A stretch of DNA of 64,000 bases from SZUA-309 sp965215995 (GCA_965215995.1 OZ244128.1:4216001-4280000); one strand, 5' to 3'; shown: positions 8,344 to 18,092, counted from the first letter of the stretch. The notes: generated by a model not told the origin, from the sequence alone. Made by a program: numbers and translations.

Positions 8344-8349
8344 CGCGCC

Positions 8350-9501
8350 ATGAGTGATGTTCGTACCCCCAGGGAGATGATTGAAGCCCTGGTTGCCATT
8401 CCCACAGTGTCAAGAGACTCGAATCTGGATTGCATTGCCTTCATCCGCGACTACCTTGCAGGGTATGGCGTGCAATCAACGCTGGTAGAAAACGAGGACG
8501 GCAGCAAAGCAAACCTCTATGCCACGGTGGGCCCGATGGTGCCTGGTGGTGTGGTGTTGTCCGGGCACACGGATGTGGTGCCGATAGACGATCAGGACTG
8601 GGATAGCGATCCGTTCCAGGTGGTGGAGAAGGAGGGACGGCTTTACGGCCGTGGCACCTGTGACATGAAGTCTTTCTATGCGATCGCGCTGGCGCTGCTG
8701 CCCGAGATGGGCAACCTCAAGCGGCCCATTCATTTCGCGCTGTCTTACGACGAAGAAGTGGGATGCCTTGGTGCGCCCGCGCTGATCGAAGCGTTAACCG
8801 CACAGGTGCCTGAACCTGAAGCCGTGATTGTTGGCGAACCGACCATGATGCGGGTGGTGAAGGCGCACAAGAGCATTTTTCGCTTCAACACTCGAATCAC
8901 CGGCCATGAGGCGCACTCCAGTCAGCCTCATCGCGGTGTGTCCGCGGTGATGGTAGCGGGGCGGATGATCAACTGGCTGCATGAGCGACAGGCCCGGAAT
9001 GCCGAGGAGGCCTGTCCGAATTGCACCTTCGAGCCGCCGTATACCAGCCTGCATGCCGGCGTGGTGCAGGGTGGCACGGCAACCAATATCATGGCTCATC
9101 ACTGCGAGTTCGACGCGGATTTCCGGTCCGTACCGGGTGAGGATGCGCGGACCTACTTCGAAGAGCTGGAAGCCTATGCCCGTGATGTGCTGGAGCCGGA
9201 GATGCAGGCCATCGCAGCGGACACCGGGATCGAGTTTCGTATCGATGCCTGCGTGCCGGCATTTGAGGCGCTCGAAGACGATGCGGCAGTGACTCTGGTC
9301 CGTCGGTTGACCGGCCAGAACGACCTGGAATGCGTATCCTACGGCGCCGAAGCCGGGCAGTTTCAGCAGGCCGGGCACTCAGTGGTGATGTGCGGGCCCG
9401 GCAGCATCGACCAGGCCCACCAGCCGAACGAGTACATCAGCCTCTCGCAGGTGGACGAAGGCATCGCCTTCACCCGACGCCTGATCGACTACCTTTCTTA
9501 G
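8350..9501 (+). CDS. argE: acetylornithine deacetylase (M20 family)
   Basis: A cytoplasmic zinc hydrolase of 383 residues, the length of Escherichia coli ArgE. It would convert N-acetylornithine to ornithine and acetate in arginine synthesis. The M20 motifs are in order: LSGHTDVVP (metal His and catalytic Asp), GTCDMKSF (bridging Asp), SYDEEVGC (catalytic Glu), VGEPT, the dimerisation-domain histidine in GHEAHSSQP, and the last metal His in DQAHQPNEY. ATG 8350 aligns with the family start; a longer in-frame extension upstream covers intergenic DNA and the FNR-type box and is unlikely to be used. Related M20 deacylases share these motifs, so the exact substrate is inferred from length and the closest match. 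Confidence 0.88.
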   Translation: MSDVRTPREMIEALVAIPTVSRDSNLDCIAFIRDYLAGYGVQSTLVENEDGSKANLYATVGPMVPGGVVLSGHTDVVPIDDQDWDSDPFQVVEKEGRLYGRGTCDMKSFYAIALALLPEMGNLKRPIHFALSYDEEVGCLGAPALIEALTAQVPEPEAVIVGEPTMMRVVKAHKSIFRFNTRITGHEAHSSQPHRGVSAVMVAGRMINWLHERQARNAEEACPNCTFEPPYTSLHAGVVQGGTATNIMAHHCEFDADFRSVPGEDARTYFEELEAYARDVLEPEMQAIAADTGIEFRIDACVPAFEALEDDAAVTLVRRLTGQNDLECVSYGAEAGQFQQAGHSVVMCGPGSIDQAHQPNEYISLSQVDEGIAFTRRLIDYLS

Positions 9502-9508
9502 GCCGCCC

Positions 9509-10771
9509 TTAGCCCGCCAGTCTGCAAGCGGGTGGCCGACCGGCCGCTGCGGCATAGGCCTCCGCCTCTGCCCAGACGCGCAGCGTGTTGCCGCCCCAGA
9601 TTTTCTCGATGTCTGCTTCGCTGTACCCGCGCTCGAGCAGACCGTTCACCAGATTCGGATACTCGCTCACGTCCTTCAGGCCAACGGGCAGGCTGTCGCC
9701 AACGCCATCATAGTCGGAGCCGATCCCGACGTGGTCGATGCCGGCCAACTCCACGGCTCGATCGATGTGATCGAGCACGTCGTCGACGGTGGCGTAGGGG
9801 TAGGGATTCTGCTCGCGATAGTTGGCCGCGAACTCTGCCATTCTGGCCTCGTCCAGATTTTCAGCCGACTCGGCACGGAAGCGGATCATGGCCTGTTGAG
9901 AGGCGTTGCCATAGTCTCTGGCGGCCTTGGTCAGGAAGCTCGAGCCGAAATTGATCTGAACGACGCCGCCGTTCTCAGCCAGCGCCGCCACCATCTCATC
10001 GGACATGTTCCGCTGAAAGCCCGGCGTGTAATGGCGCAAAGAGGAGTGGCTGGCGATCACGGGCACTTCCGTCAGTTCCAACACCTGCCAGAACGCTTTA
10101 TCAGATATGTGAGAGACATCGACCATCACACCCTGACGATTCATCTCCGGAATGAGTGCCTTGCCGAAGTCGGACAATCCCTGCCAGCGCTCGTTCAGAT
10201 CGTAAGAGGAATCGGAGATGTGATTCGACTTGGAATGAGCCAGGCTGACGTAGCGGATGCCGCGATTCGCGAAGTGCGAGAGGTTGTCGAAGCTGCCTTC
10301 GATGGGGCCGCCGTTTTCCATGCCCATGGGCATGGAAATGATCCCTTCTTCCTTGAGCGCGAGCACGTCCGCAGTGCAGGTGGCTATGCCGAACTTGTCC
10401 GGCGCGTTGGCCGCCAGAGCCTCCACAGAATCAATCAGCCCTTCGGCAAAGCCCTTGGCTTCTCCCGCCGCATCCACGTCTGCTGGGATGTAGATGGACA
10501 TGAACATGGAATCCAGCCCACCAGCCACGGCACGGGGGTAGTCGAAGTCGCCGCCTTCGGTGGCGACGCTCACGTCTTCCCAGCCCTTGTGCAGGCGGTA
10601 GGGCACGTCGATGTGTGTGTCGATCAGCAGGAAGCGCTGGGCAAGCTCGGTACTCCGGTCGGCTTCGCTGGTGGGTTGACCGCAACCTGCCAATCCGAGC
10701 GTGATGACGAACAGCAGCGAGAGAGCGGCGAGGGCTGTGCACTGGGACGGCGGGTTGAGGTGTGAGCGCAT
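9509..10771 (-). CDS. membrane dipeptidase lipoprotein (M19 / renal dipeptidase family)
   Basis: A 420-residue lipoprotein: the signal ends in the lipobox LAGC with lipidated Cys30. Mature-protein zinc-site motifs of renal dipeptidases are visible: DTHIDVPYR, MGMENGG (bridging Glu), VDVSHISD and VIASHSSLRH, then GIGSDYDGVG. The family hydrolyses dipeptides, including some D-containing or dehydro ones, usually in the periplasm here. The start at 10771 is chosen because it places the signal peptide correctly; the frame stays open upstream. Convergent with argE (7 bases apart) and divergent from the fumarase gene. Confidence 0.88.
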   Translation of the reverse strand: MRSHLNPPSQCTALAALSLLFVITLGLAGCGQPTSEADRSTELAQRFLLIDTHIDVPYRLHKGWEDVSVATEGGDFDYPRAVAGGLDSMFMSIYIPADVDAAGEAKGFAEGLIDSVEALAANAPDKFGIATCTADVLALKEEGIISMPMGMENGGPIEGSFDNLSHFANRGIRYVSLAHSKSNHISDSSYDLNERWQGLSDFGKALIPEMNRQGVMVDVSHISDKAFWQVLELTEVPVIASHSSLRHYTPGFQRNMSDEMVAALAENGGVVQINFGSSFLTKAARDYGNASQQAMIRFRAESAENLDEARMAEFAANYREQNPYPYATVDDVLDHIDRAVELAGIDHVGIGSDYDGVGDSLPVGLKDVSEYPNLVNGLLERGYSEADIEKIWGGNTLRVWAEAEAYAAAAGRPPACRLAG

Positions 10772-10896
10772 TCTTAGTGTCCGAGCAAGCAAACACCAAT
10801 GTTCACACGTGCCGATCGGGCAGCACAAGAACGGGCGCGCAGAGCGAGACCTCGCGCTAGAATGAGCGGATCGACCAATCATCCGATCAGGAAGTC

Positions 10897-12423
10897 ATGA
10901 GCAAGACGATCATCCGTCAGGAAGACCTCATTCAGAGCGTGGCGGACGCGCTGCAGTTTATCTCCTACTACCATCCGGTGGATTTCATCCGCGGCATGCG
11001 TGAGGCCTGGGAGAAGGAAGAGTCGCCGGCCGCCAAGGCAGCGCTGACCCAGGTGCTGGTCAACTCGCGGATGTGTGCCATCGGCAAGCGCCCCATCTGT
11101 CAGGACACGGGCATTGTCATCGCCTTCGTCGAGGTGGGCATGGATGTGCAGTGGGAGGCGGACATGAGCGTGGACGACATGATCAACGAGGGCGTGCGGC
11201 GTGGTTATGGCGATCCGGACAACATTCTGCGGGCATCCGTCTTGGCCGACCCGGACGGCAGCCGGGCGAATACCAAGGACAACACGCCGGCGGTCATTCA
11301 CTACAAGGTGGTGCCGGGCGACAAAGTGAGCGTGGAGGTGGCGGCCAAAGGCGGTGGCAGCGAAGCCAAGGCAAAGTTCGCCATGCTGAATCCTTCCGAC
11401 TCCATCGTCGACTGGGTGCTCTCCGTGGTGCCGACCATGGGCGCGGGCTGGTGCCCGCCGGGTCTGCTTGGCGTTGGCATTGGCGGCACGCCGGAGAAAG
11501 CCATGGTGTTGGCCAAGGAAGCCATGATGGACCCCATCGACATCCACGAGCTCAAGGCGCGGGGTCCGGCTAATCATCTGGAAGAGCTGCGCCTCGAGCT
11601 CTTCGACAAGGTGAACGCGCTCGGTATTGGTGCGCAGGGTCTCGGTGGGCTCACCACGCTCCTGGATGTGAAGGTGCGTGAGTATCCGACGCACGCGGCC
11701 AATAAACCCGTCGCCGTGATCCCGAACTGCGCCGCGACCCGGCACGTGCACTTCACCCTGGATGGCAGTGGTCCGGCCGAGTTTGCACCGCCGGATCTTG
11801 CCGAGTGGCCGGAGATCGATTTCGATCTGGGCGACGACGTGCGTCGGGTGAATCTGGATACGCTGACAAAAGCAGAAGTGGCGAAATGGAAATCCGGCGA
11901 GACGCTGCTGCTTTCCGGCAAGCTGCTCACGGGCCGGGACGCGGCGCACAAGAAGCTCGTCGACCTGATTGAAGCCGGTGAGCCTCTGCCTGTGGATTTC
12001 ACCGACCGGGTCATCTACTACGTGGGTCCTGTGGATCCGGTGCGTGACGAGGTGATCGGCCCGGCTGGCCCCACCACGGCAACGCGTATGGACAAGTTCA
12101 CCCGGACCATGCTGGAGCAAACGGGCCTGATCGGTATGGTCGGCAAGGCGGAGCGGGGCGATGCGGCGATCGACGCGATTCGTGACGCCGAAGCTGCCTA
12201 TATGATCGCCGTCGGTGGCGCGGCCTATCTGGTCGCCAAAGCCATCACCAAGTCCACGGTGATCGCCTTCCCCGAGCTCGGTATGGAGGCGATTCACGAG
12301 TTCGAGGTGGAAGACATGCCGGTCACCGTGGCCGTGGATGCCACCGGCGCTTCGGTGCACAAACAGGGTCCGCAGATCTGGTCGGCAAAGATCGCCGAAC
12401 GGATTGATGCAGTAAATGTCTGA
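10897..12423 (+). CDS. fumA: class I (iron-sulfur) fumarate hydratase
   Basis: A 508-residue TCA-cycle enzyme that interconverts fumarate and L-malate with an oxygen-sensitive 4Fe-4S cluster. N-terminal alpha domain and C-terminal beta domain are fused, as in FumA/FumB. Cluster cysteines are likely those in PICQDTG, GWCPPG and IPNCAATRH; the SGKLLTGRDAAHKK and MVGKAERG signatures of the beta domain are present. AGGA lies about six bases before the ATG. It stands alone, divergent from the dipeptidase gene. Class I enzymes of this size could also act on related dicarboxylates such as mesaconate, but fumarase is the best call. Confidence 0.92.
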   Translation: MSKTIIRQEDLIQSVADALQFISYYHPVDFIRGMREAWEKEESPAAKAALTQVLVNSRMCAIGKRPICQDTGIVIAFVEVGMDVQWEADMSVDDMINEGVRRGYGDPDNILRASVLADPDGSRANTKDNTPAVIHYKVVPGDKVSVEVAAKGGGSEAKAKFAMLNPSDSIVDWVLSVVPTMGAGWCPPGLLGVGIGGTPEKAMVLAKEAMMDPIDIHELKARGPANHLEELRLELFDKVNALGIGAQGLGGLTTLLDVKVREYPTHAANKPVAVIPNCAATRHVHFTLDGSGPAEFAPPDLAEWPEIDFDLGDDVRRVNLDTLTKAEVAKWKSGETLLLSGKLLTGRDAAHKKLVDLIEAGEPLPVDFTDRVIYYVGPVDPVRDEVIGPAGPTTATRMDKFTRTMLEQTGLIGMVGKAERGDAAIDAIRDAEAAYMIAVGGAAYLVAKAITKSTVIAFPELGMEAIHEFEVEDMPVTVAVDATGASVHKQGPQIWSAKIAERIDAVNV

Positions 12424-12476
12424 CATCGAAGACGAAACCGTTCGTGCTGAGGAATTGACAGGGAGAGGAGTTTGTC

Positions 12477-12983
12477 GTGATCAATAAACTGAACCGAAGA
12501 GAATATCTGATATCGCTGGGCACGCTGATTGGCGGTGCTGCTCTGATTGGCAGCAACCCAGGTCGGGCGAGCAGTGCCAGCCTACCGGCAGGCGCGGACA
12601 GTTCCCGGCTGATCTACATCACGCCGTTGAAGCGCAATGCGCAGGAGAGCACCTGCCAGGCGGAGGTCTGGTTCATGCGTGACGGTGATGCCCTTTATGT
12701 GGTGACCCAGGCCGATGCCTGGCGGGCGACAGCCATCGGCAAGGGCCTGGACGTGGCCAAGATCTGGGTGGGTGACGTGGGTGTGTGGTCACGCAATCCT
12801 GAGTACCGCGAGCTGCCGGAGATCATGGCTCAGGCCAGCATCGTCACAGATCCTTCCGTGCACGCCGGCATGCTGGATAAGTTCGGCGGCAAGTACACGG
12901 ACGAGTGGCCGGTCTGGGGTCCGCGCTGGAAGACCGGGCTTGCCGATGGTTCCAGAGTGATGATCCGCTACGAGCTGGTCTGA
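12477..12983 (+). CDS. Tat-exported split-barrel (PPOX-like) protein
   Basis: A 168-residue protein starting at GTG 12477, fixed by the strong GGGAGAGGAG six bases upstream. The N-terminus carries a twin-arginine signal (NRREYLISLG) followed by a hydrophobic stretch, so it should be exported folded, possibly with a cofactor. The mature part (AEVWFMRDGDALYVVT, then ATAIGKGLDVAKIWVGDVGVW) resembles the split beta-barrel of pyridoxamine-oxidase-like or deazaflavin-type proteins. I do not recognise a named family with certainty. It lies 53 bases after fumarase and is convergent with the DAHP synthase gene. The role is unknown; the family link is by eye. Confidence 0.65.
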   Translation: MINKLNRREYLISLGTLIGGAALIGSNPGRASSASLPAGADSSRLIYITPLKRNAQESTCQAEVWFMRDGDALYVVTQADAWRATAIGKGLDVAKIWVGDVGVWSRNPEYRELPEIMAQASIVTDPSVHAGMLDKFGGKYTDEWPVWGPRWKTGLADGSRVMIRYELV

Positions 12984-12996
12984 CAACCTGTGACCG

Positions 12997-14040
12997 CTAA
13001 CTGAGGGTCTCTGCCAGCTCGAGGAGAAGCGCGCGGGTGTCCTCGAATCCGAGGCAGCCGTCGGTGATGCTGACGCCGTAGCGCATCTGGTCACTCACGT
13101 CCTGACGACCGCCGGACAGGTGGCTTTCGATCATCAGCGCGCGGATGCCCGGGTTAGGGGCCTGTTCCGCTGTTCCCGTTTTCTGCGACACAACAGCCCG
13201 GGCGACCTCCGGTTGCTCTTCTGGATCTTTGTTGCTGTTGGCATGACTGCAATCAACCATCACCGTTTCCGACAGTCCCGCATTAGCCAGCAGGCGCTGC
13301 GCGGACGCGATGGACCCGGCATCGCAGTTCGGCTCACTGCCACCCCGCAAGACAAGGTGACAGTCCGGATTGCCTCGCGTCTCGAGAATGGCCGGTGCCC
13401 CTTCCTTTGTCAGTGACGGAAACAGATGCCGGTGAGCGGCTGCTCGGATTGCATCCACGGCCACCTGCACATCGCCGTCGGTGCGGTTCTTGAGGCCGAC
13501 GGGCATGGAAAGCCCGGATGCGAGCTCCCGGTGGATCTGGCTTTCCACCGTTCTGGCACCGATGGCTCCCCAGCTGACCAGATCCGTGTAGTACTGACCG
13601 AAGGTGGTATCGAGAAACTCCGTGGCGGCCGGTAATCCGACTTCATTGACTTTCAGCAGCACCTGCCGAGCGAGTCGCAAGCCTCGATTGATCCGGTAGC
13701 TTCCGTCCAGGTCCGGGTCATTGATGAGGCCCTTCCAGCCCACCACGGTTCTCGGTTTCTCGAAGTAGACGCGCATCACGCAGTAGATCCGCTCCGACAC
13801 TTCTTCTGCGAGCACTGCCAGCCGACCGGCATATTCCTCCGCGGCGTTCGGGTCATGGATCGAGCAGGGTCCGACCACCACCAGCAAGCGCGAGTCCTCG
13901 CCGCTGAGCGTCTTGCGAATGATCTGCCGCGAACGGGTGACCAGATCGCCCGCCTGCTCGCTCAGCGGCAGTTCTTCCTCCAGCACGGCCGGTGAGATGA
14001 GCGGATGGGTCTGCTGGATGCGTAGGTTATCGGTCTGCAT
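12997..14040 (-). CDS. 3-deoxy-7-phosphoheptulonate synthase, class I
   Basis: First enzyme of the shikimate pathway, joining phosphoenolpyruvate and erythrose 4-phosphate. At 347 residues it matches the AroF/AroG/AroH group. Signatures are VVGPCSIHDP (metal-site Cys), RVYFEKPRTVVGWKG, the NRTDGD loop, VLRGG and VDCSHANSNK. Which aromatic amino acid inhibits it cannot be told from this reading, so no specific symbol is given. It is a single gene: convergent with the upstream Tat protein gene and divergent from the propeller-amidohydrolase gene, with 71 bases between. Confidence 0.93.
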   Translation of the reverse strand: MQTDNLRIQQTHPLISPAVLEEELPLSEQAGDLVTRSRQIIRKTLSGEDSRLLVVVGPCSIHDPNAAEEYAGRLAVLAEEVSERIYCVMRVYFEKPRTVVGWKGLINDPDLDGSYRINRGLRLARQVLLKVNEVGLPAATEFLDTTFGQYYTDLVSWGAIGARTVESQIHRELASGLSMPVGLKNRTDGDVQVAVDAIRAAAHRHLFPSLTKEGAPAILETRGNPDCHLVLRGGSEPNCDAGSIASAQRLLANAGLSETVMVDCSHANSNKDPEEQPEVARAVVSQKTGTAEQAPNPGIRALMIESHLSGGRQDVSDQMRYGVSITDGCLGFEDTRALLLELAETLS

Positions 14041-14111
14041 GGCCTGGGAGTTTACGGAAGTTGCACCACTTCCGACCAGTCCGGAGAATGCGCTGTTTCT
14101 GAGGAGGATCT

Positions 14112-17100
14112 ATGTACCACCGTCTTCGTTGTGCTCCCAGAAGCCTGCTGGTTGCCGTTCTGACCGCGGGACTCTGTCTGTCAGCCCTGACGCTCCGGGC
14201 TGGAGAGGGCGAGAACGGTACGCAGTCTGGAGCTGACTCTGCAGAACCGGAAGAGGAAGAGAACGGCCTGACTCTGGAGGGCACCAGACAGGTCAGTTTC
14301 GAAACCGACGAGGGCACCTGGCTGTCTCTCGATGTTTCCCCGGACGGCGAGCAGATCGTTTTCGAGCTCCTCGGCGATCTCTACCTGCTGCCCATCGAGG
14401 GTGGCGAAGCAAGTCCGCTGACCACCGGCATGGCATACGATAGCCAGCCTCGATTCTCGCCGGATGGCGAGCGGGTCGTCTTCGTCAGCGACCGGGACGG
14501 CACCGACAACGTCTGGACGATCGTCGTCAACGGGGACGATCCGCAGCAACTGACCAGTGAAACGGGTAAGTTCCTGTTCGTCTCGCCGGAATACTCACCC
14601 GACGGCAGTCATGTGATCGTGTCCAAAACCAGCTGGGGCTTGAGAACCCACGAGCTCTGGGCGTATCACGTGGAAGGTGGCAAGGGTGTGCAGATGACGG
14701 TGGCGGCCGCCAGCACGGACACACCCACCAATCAGCGATCGAATACGCTGGGGGCCGTTTACTCCCCCGATGGGCGCTATCTCTACTTTGCCCGTAAGTA
14801 CGGTGGCTTCGCCTACAACCTGCAGTTCCCTCAGTGGCAGGTGGCCAGGCGTGACCTCAGGACAGGCGAGGAAGACTATCTGACGCAAGCCCAGGGCAGT
14901 GGCTTCCGGCCGCGGCTTTCTCCTGACGGCCGATTGCTGATCTACGGCACCCGGTACGAGCAGCAGACCGGCCTGCGATTGCGCAATCTTGAAAGCGGCG
15001 AGGATGAGTGGCTGGCCTATCCGGTGGAGCACGACGAGCAGGAGAGCCGATTCACCCGTGATCTGCTGCCCGGCTACGCGTTCACGCCGGACGGATCGGC
15101 CATTTTCTACACCGTCGACGGTGGTATCCGTAGATTGGACCTGGAAACAAGAGAGAGCAGCAACGTTCCGTTCAAGGCCAAAGTCGATCAAGCGCTTGGG
15201 CCGCAACTCTACTTCCCTTACCGACTCGGGCTCGGGCCGGTGAAAGCTCGGATGCTGATGGGTCCGCAGCTGTCACCGGACGGTAGCCAGCTCGCCTTCT
15301 CGAGCTTCTTCCAGATCCACATCTTCGATCTTGCCAGCGGCGACATCCGATCTCTGACACCGGCTGGCCCGGCGGTTGCGGGCGGCAGGGCATTTCACCC
15401 GGCCTGGTCACCGGATGGCAAAGAGCTCGCCTATGTGAGCTGGTCGAGCAGTGGCGGTCATCTATGGCGAATACGCAGCAATGGTCGGGGCAGGCCGGTG
15501 CGCGTCTCCGAGCAGCCCGGCTACTACTCCGAACCGGCCTGGTCACCGGACGGGGACCGTATCCTGGCATTGCGGGCGTCGAGCTACGATCGGCTGTATC
15601 GGGAAAACGACTGGGGCTGGACCCTCGGCTCGGACCTGGTCTGGTTTGATCGGAAAGGCGGAGCGCCGACGCTGATCGCGCCTTCGCGCGGTTTTCAACG
15701 CCCCCATTTCGGCCCGGAAGCGGATCGGATCTATCTCTACAACTGGAATACGGGTCTGAGCTCCGTTCGCTATGACGGCACCGATCGACGTGACCACCTG
15801 GCGGTGAAAGGCGAGGGCATACTGCTGATGGACGAGGAGGTGTCAGCCGATGAGGTGCGTCTGTCGCCAGATGGCACCCATGCGCTGGCGCTCCATGCCA
15901 ATCAGCTCTACCTGATCCGGTTGATCAATCCGAATCTGAGCAACCTCACCCTGAGTCTCTCTGCCGCTAGCCTGCCCATGGCCCGCGTTACTGACATAGG
16001 TGCAGACTTCTTCGGCTGGGCGGAATCCGGCAAGTCCATCTTCTGGACTGTAGGCAATCAGCTCTATGAGCGTCCGGTTGCTTCCGTGGATTTCCAGGAA
16101 AAGGACAATGACGATGAGGCGGGAGAAGAGTCTGAAGAACAATCCGAGAGAGAGGCGGAGCAAGGTGAAGACGAAGGTGAAGACGGTGACGAAGAAGACA
16201 TTGCCGAGACCCATGAAGCGGTCAGCACCTACCCGGTAGCCCTCTACCAGCCTCGGCGCCAGCCGAGCGGCACCCTGGTGCTGCAGGGTGCGACGGTGCT
16301 GACCATGGTCGAAGGGGCTGAGCCCATCGCCGATGCCACGGTGGTCATCGTCAACAATCGTATCCGATCCGTGACGGCAGAACCGCCAGCCGAACTGCCG
16401 GAAGGCGCAGAGGTAGTGGATGTGAGCGGCACCTTTCTGCTCCCGGGGTTCGTCGACACCCATGCCCACCATCGGCTGCTCAGGGGCATTCTCGAGGACG
16501 CAAACTGGGGCTTTCTCGCGAACCTGGCCTATGGGGTAACCACGGGGCTCGACGTCCAGCCCGGAACCACCGATGTGATCGCCTATGAGGATCTGATCGA
16601 TGCAGGTCTGGTCATCGGGCCGAGAGCGCTGTCCACCGGTCCGGGCATATTCAGCGATAACAACTTCCGCTCCGTGGCGCATGCCAGGGCGGTGCTGCGC
16701 CGCTACAAGGAGCACTACGGGGTACGCAATCTGAAGGCCTACCTCTCCGGTGATCGGGGGCAGCGGCAGTACCTTGCCCAAGCCGCGCGCGAGCTGAAGC
16801 TCATGCCCACAACGGAAGGGGCCCTGGACATGCGCATGAACCTGACCCATGCCATTGATGGGTTCTCCGGCAACGAGCATGCATTGCCACTCGTGAACCT
16901 GTACGAAGACGTGGTCCAGCTTGTCGCCCGCTCGGGGCTCGCCTACACGCCGACGCTGCTGGTAGCTTATGGCGGCCCCTTCGCGGAGAACTACTTCTAC
17001 ACCCGGGAATCACCGCATAGAGATCCAAAGCTGCGCCGCTTCATGCCGTCGAACGCCATTGCCGGCCGAACGCTGCGTACTCAGTGGTTTCTCGACGAGG

Positions 17101-17546
17101 AGTTCACTTTCCCGCATCTGGCTGCTCAGGCGGCGAAGATCATCCGAGCCGGCGGCCGGGTTGGCGTCGGCGCCCACGGCCAGCTGCAGGGTTTGGGCTA
17201 TCACTGGGAGATGTGGGCACTGGCGGCTGGTGGGTTGGCGCCAATGGAAGTGCTGACCGCGGCTACACGCCATGGTGCTGAGATCATCGGTGTGGCAGAG
17301 GATCTGGGCACGGTGACGGCCGGGAAGCTGGCTGACCTGGTGGTCCTTTCGGAAGATCCACGAGTAGACATCCGCAACACCAACAGCGTGCGTTATGTTG
17401 TCAAGAACGGTGAGCTGTTCGATGCCGACAGCATGGACAAGCTCTGGCCGGAACGGACACCACTACCCCAGATGTGGTGGTGGAAAACATCACCGAATGT
17501 GGATGCGCCGGAGGGGAAGCCATCGCAAGGGACGGCTCCTCACTGA
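14112..17546 (+). CDS. exported TolB-like propeller fused to amidohydrolase
   Basis: A 1144-residue secreted protein. After a signal peptide (about residues 1-31) come many PD40/WD40-like repeats of the type FSPDGERVVFVSDRDG and WSPDGKELAYVSW, forming one or two propellers up to about residue 660. An acidic linker (about 664-702, nearly all Glu/Asp/Gly/Ser/Gln) leads to a metal-dependent amidohydrolase domain with VDTHAH (His784 and His786), ATRHGAEIIG and GKLADLVVLSEDPR. This architecture is known in a family annotated amidohydrolase with periplasmic TolB-like domain; substrates are unknown but may be peptides or cyclic amides. AGGAGG lies about six bases before ATG 14112. It is followed two bases later by the convergent CBS gene. 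Confidence 0.85.
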   Translation: MYHRLRCAPRSLLVAVLTAGLCLSALTLRAGEGENGTQSGADSAEPEEEENGLTLEGTRQVSFETDEGTWLSLDVSPDGEQIVFELLGDLYLLPIEGGEASPLTTGMAYDSQPRFSPDGERVVFVSDRDGTDNVWTIVVNGDDPQQLTSETGKFLFVSPEYSPDGSHVIVSKTSWGLRTHELWAYHVEGGKGVQMTVAAASTDTPTNQRSNTLGAVYSPDGRYLYFARKYGGFAYNLQFPQWQVARRDLRTGEEDYLTQAQGSGFRPRLSPDGRLLIYGTRYEQQTGLRLRNLESGEDEWLAYPVEHDEQESRFTRDLLPGYAFTPDGSAIFYTVDGGIRRLDLETRESSNVPFKAKVDQALGPQLYFPYRLGLGPVKARMLMGPQLSPDGSQLAFSSFFQIHIFDLASGDIRSLTPAGPAVAGGRAFHPAWSPDGKELAYVSWSSSGGHLWRIRSNGRGRPVRVSEQPGYYSEPAWSPDGDRILALRASSYDRLYRENDWGWTLGSDLVWFDRKGGAPTLIAPSRGFQRPHFGPEADRIYLYNWNTGLSSVRYDGTDRRDHLAVKGEGILLMDEEVSADEVRLSPDGTHALALHANQLYLIRLINPNLSNLTLSLSAASLPMARVTDIGADFFGWAESGKSIFWTVGNQLYERPVASVDFQEKDNDDEAGEESEEQSEREAEQGEDEGEDGDEEDIAETHEAVSTYPVALYQPRRQPSGTLVLQGATVLTMVEGAEPIADATVVIVNNRIRSVTAEPPAELPEGAEVVDVSGTFLLPGFVDTHAHHRLLRGILEDANWGFLANLAYGVTTGLDVQPGTTDVIAYEDLIDAGLVIGPRALSTGPGIFSDNNFRSVAHARAVLRRYKEHYGVRNLKAYLSGDRGQRQYLAQAARELKLMPTTEGALDMRMNLTHAIDGFSGNEHALPLVNLYEDVVQLVARSGLAYTPTLLVAYGGPFAENYFYTRESPHRDPKLRRFMPSNAIAGRTLRTQWFLDEEFTFPHLAAQAAKIIRAGGRVGVGAHGQLQGLGYHWEMWALAAGGLAPMEVLTAATRHGAEIIGVAEDLGTVTAGKLADLVVLSEDPRVDIRNTNSVRYVVKNGELFDADSMDKLWPERTPLPQMWWWKTSPNVDAPEGKPSQGTAPH

Positions 17547-17548
17547 TC

Positions 17549-17962
17549 CTATTCGTCGAGGGCGACTTCGCCCAGCTGTTCCTCGATGGCGTCCAGGAAG
17601 AGGTCTCTCAGCGAGATCATTCCAAGCGTCTTACCCTCTTTGACCACGGGCAGGTGGCGGATGTGGTGCTTCTTGGTCAGAGCGATGCAGTGGCGGACCG
17701 TATCCTCCGGTGACACCGTGATCACATCCGTGGTCATGACCTCAGAGACCTTAGTTTGTTTCGAGGCGTGGGTGTCGAGAATGACCTTCCTCATGTAATC
17801 CCGCTCGGACAGTATGCCGACCAGATAGTCCTCGATCTGCACGCAGACAGCGCCCACGTCCTTTTCGTTCATCAGCGTCAGCGCATCGAACACTGACTCC
17901 AGTGGTCCGATCCAGACCACTTCTTCCGCTTTCTTGTCGAGCAGATCGGAAACGTAATGCAT
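17549..17962 (-). CDS. tandem CBS-domain protein
   Basis: A small cytoplasmic protein of 137 residues made almost only of two CBS domains, about residues 8-58 (ending GILSERDYMRKVI) and 72-128 (MTTDVITVSPEDTV to LGMISLRDLF). CBS pairs bind adenosyl nucleotides such as AMP, ATP or SAM and regulate partner proteins. The start at 17962 follows GGGGAAG; the frame stays open upstream but without a ribosome site. No partner domain is fused and no obvious target is adjacent. Confidence 0.85.
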   Translation of the reverse strand: MHYVSDLLDKKAEEVVWIGPLESVFDALTLMNEKDVGAVCVQIEDYLVGILSERDYMRKVILDTHASKQTKVSEVMTTDVITVSPEDTVRHCIALTKKHHIRHLPVVKEGKTLGMISLRDLFLDAIEEQLGEVALDE

Positions 17963-18092
17963 TGGGCTTCCCCGGTATTCCCAGTCGCCGCTAACAGTAA
18001 TTCGGTGATTCGAAGGACGCAAATCCGCTCTGCTGGCCGGGATCGGCGGGTGAAGCTAAAGTAGCGGATTGCTTACGAATGGAACGGGAAGG

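Noticed and set aside
8116..8349. In-frame extension of argE toward the ompW gene
   Set aside because: It covers the ompW start and the FNR-type box and gives no family residues; ATG 8350 matches ArgE length.
10772..10882. Upstream extension of the dipeptidase
   Set aside because: It would put the lipoprotein signal inside the chain; the start at 10771 gives a normal signal.
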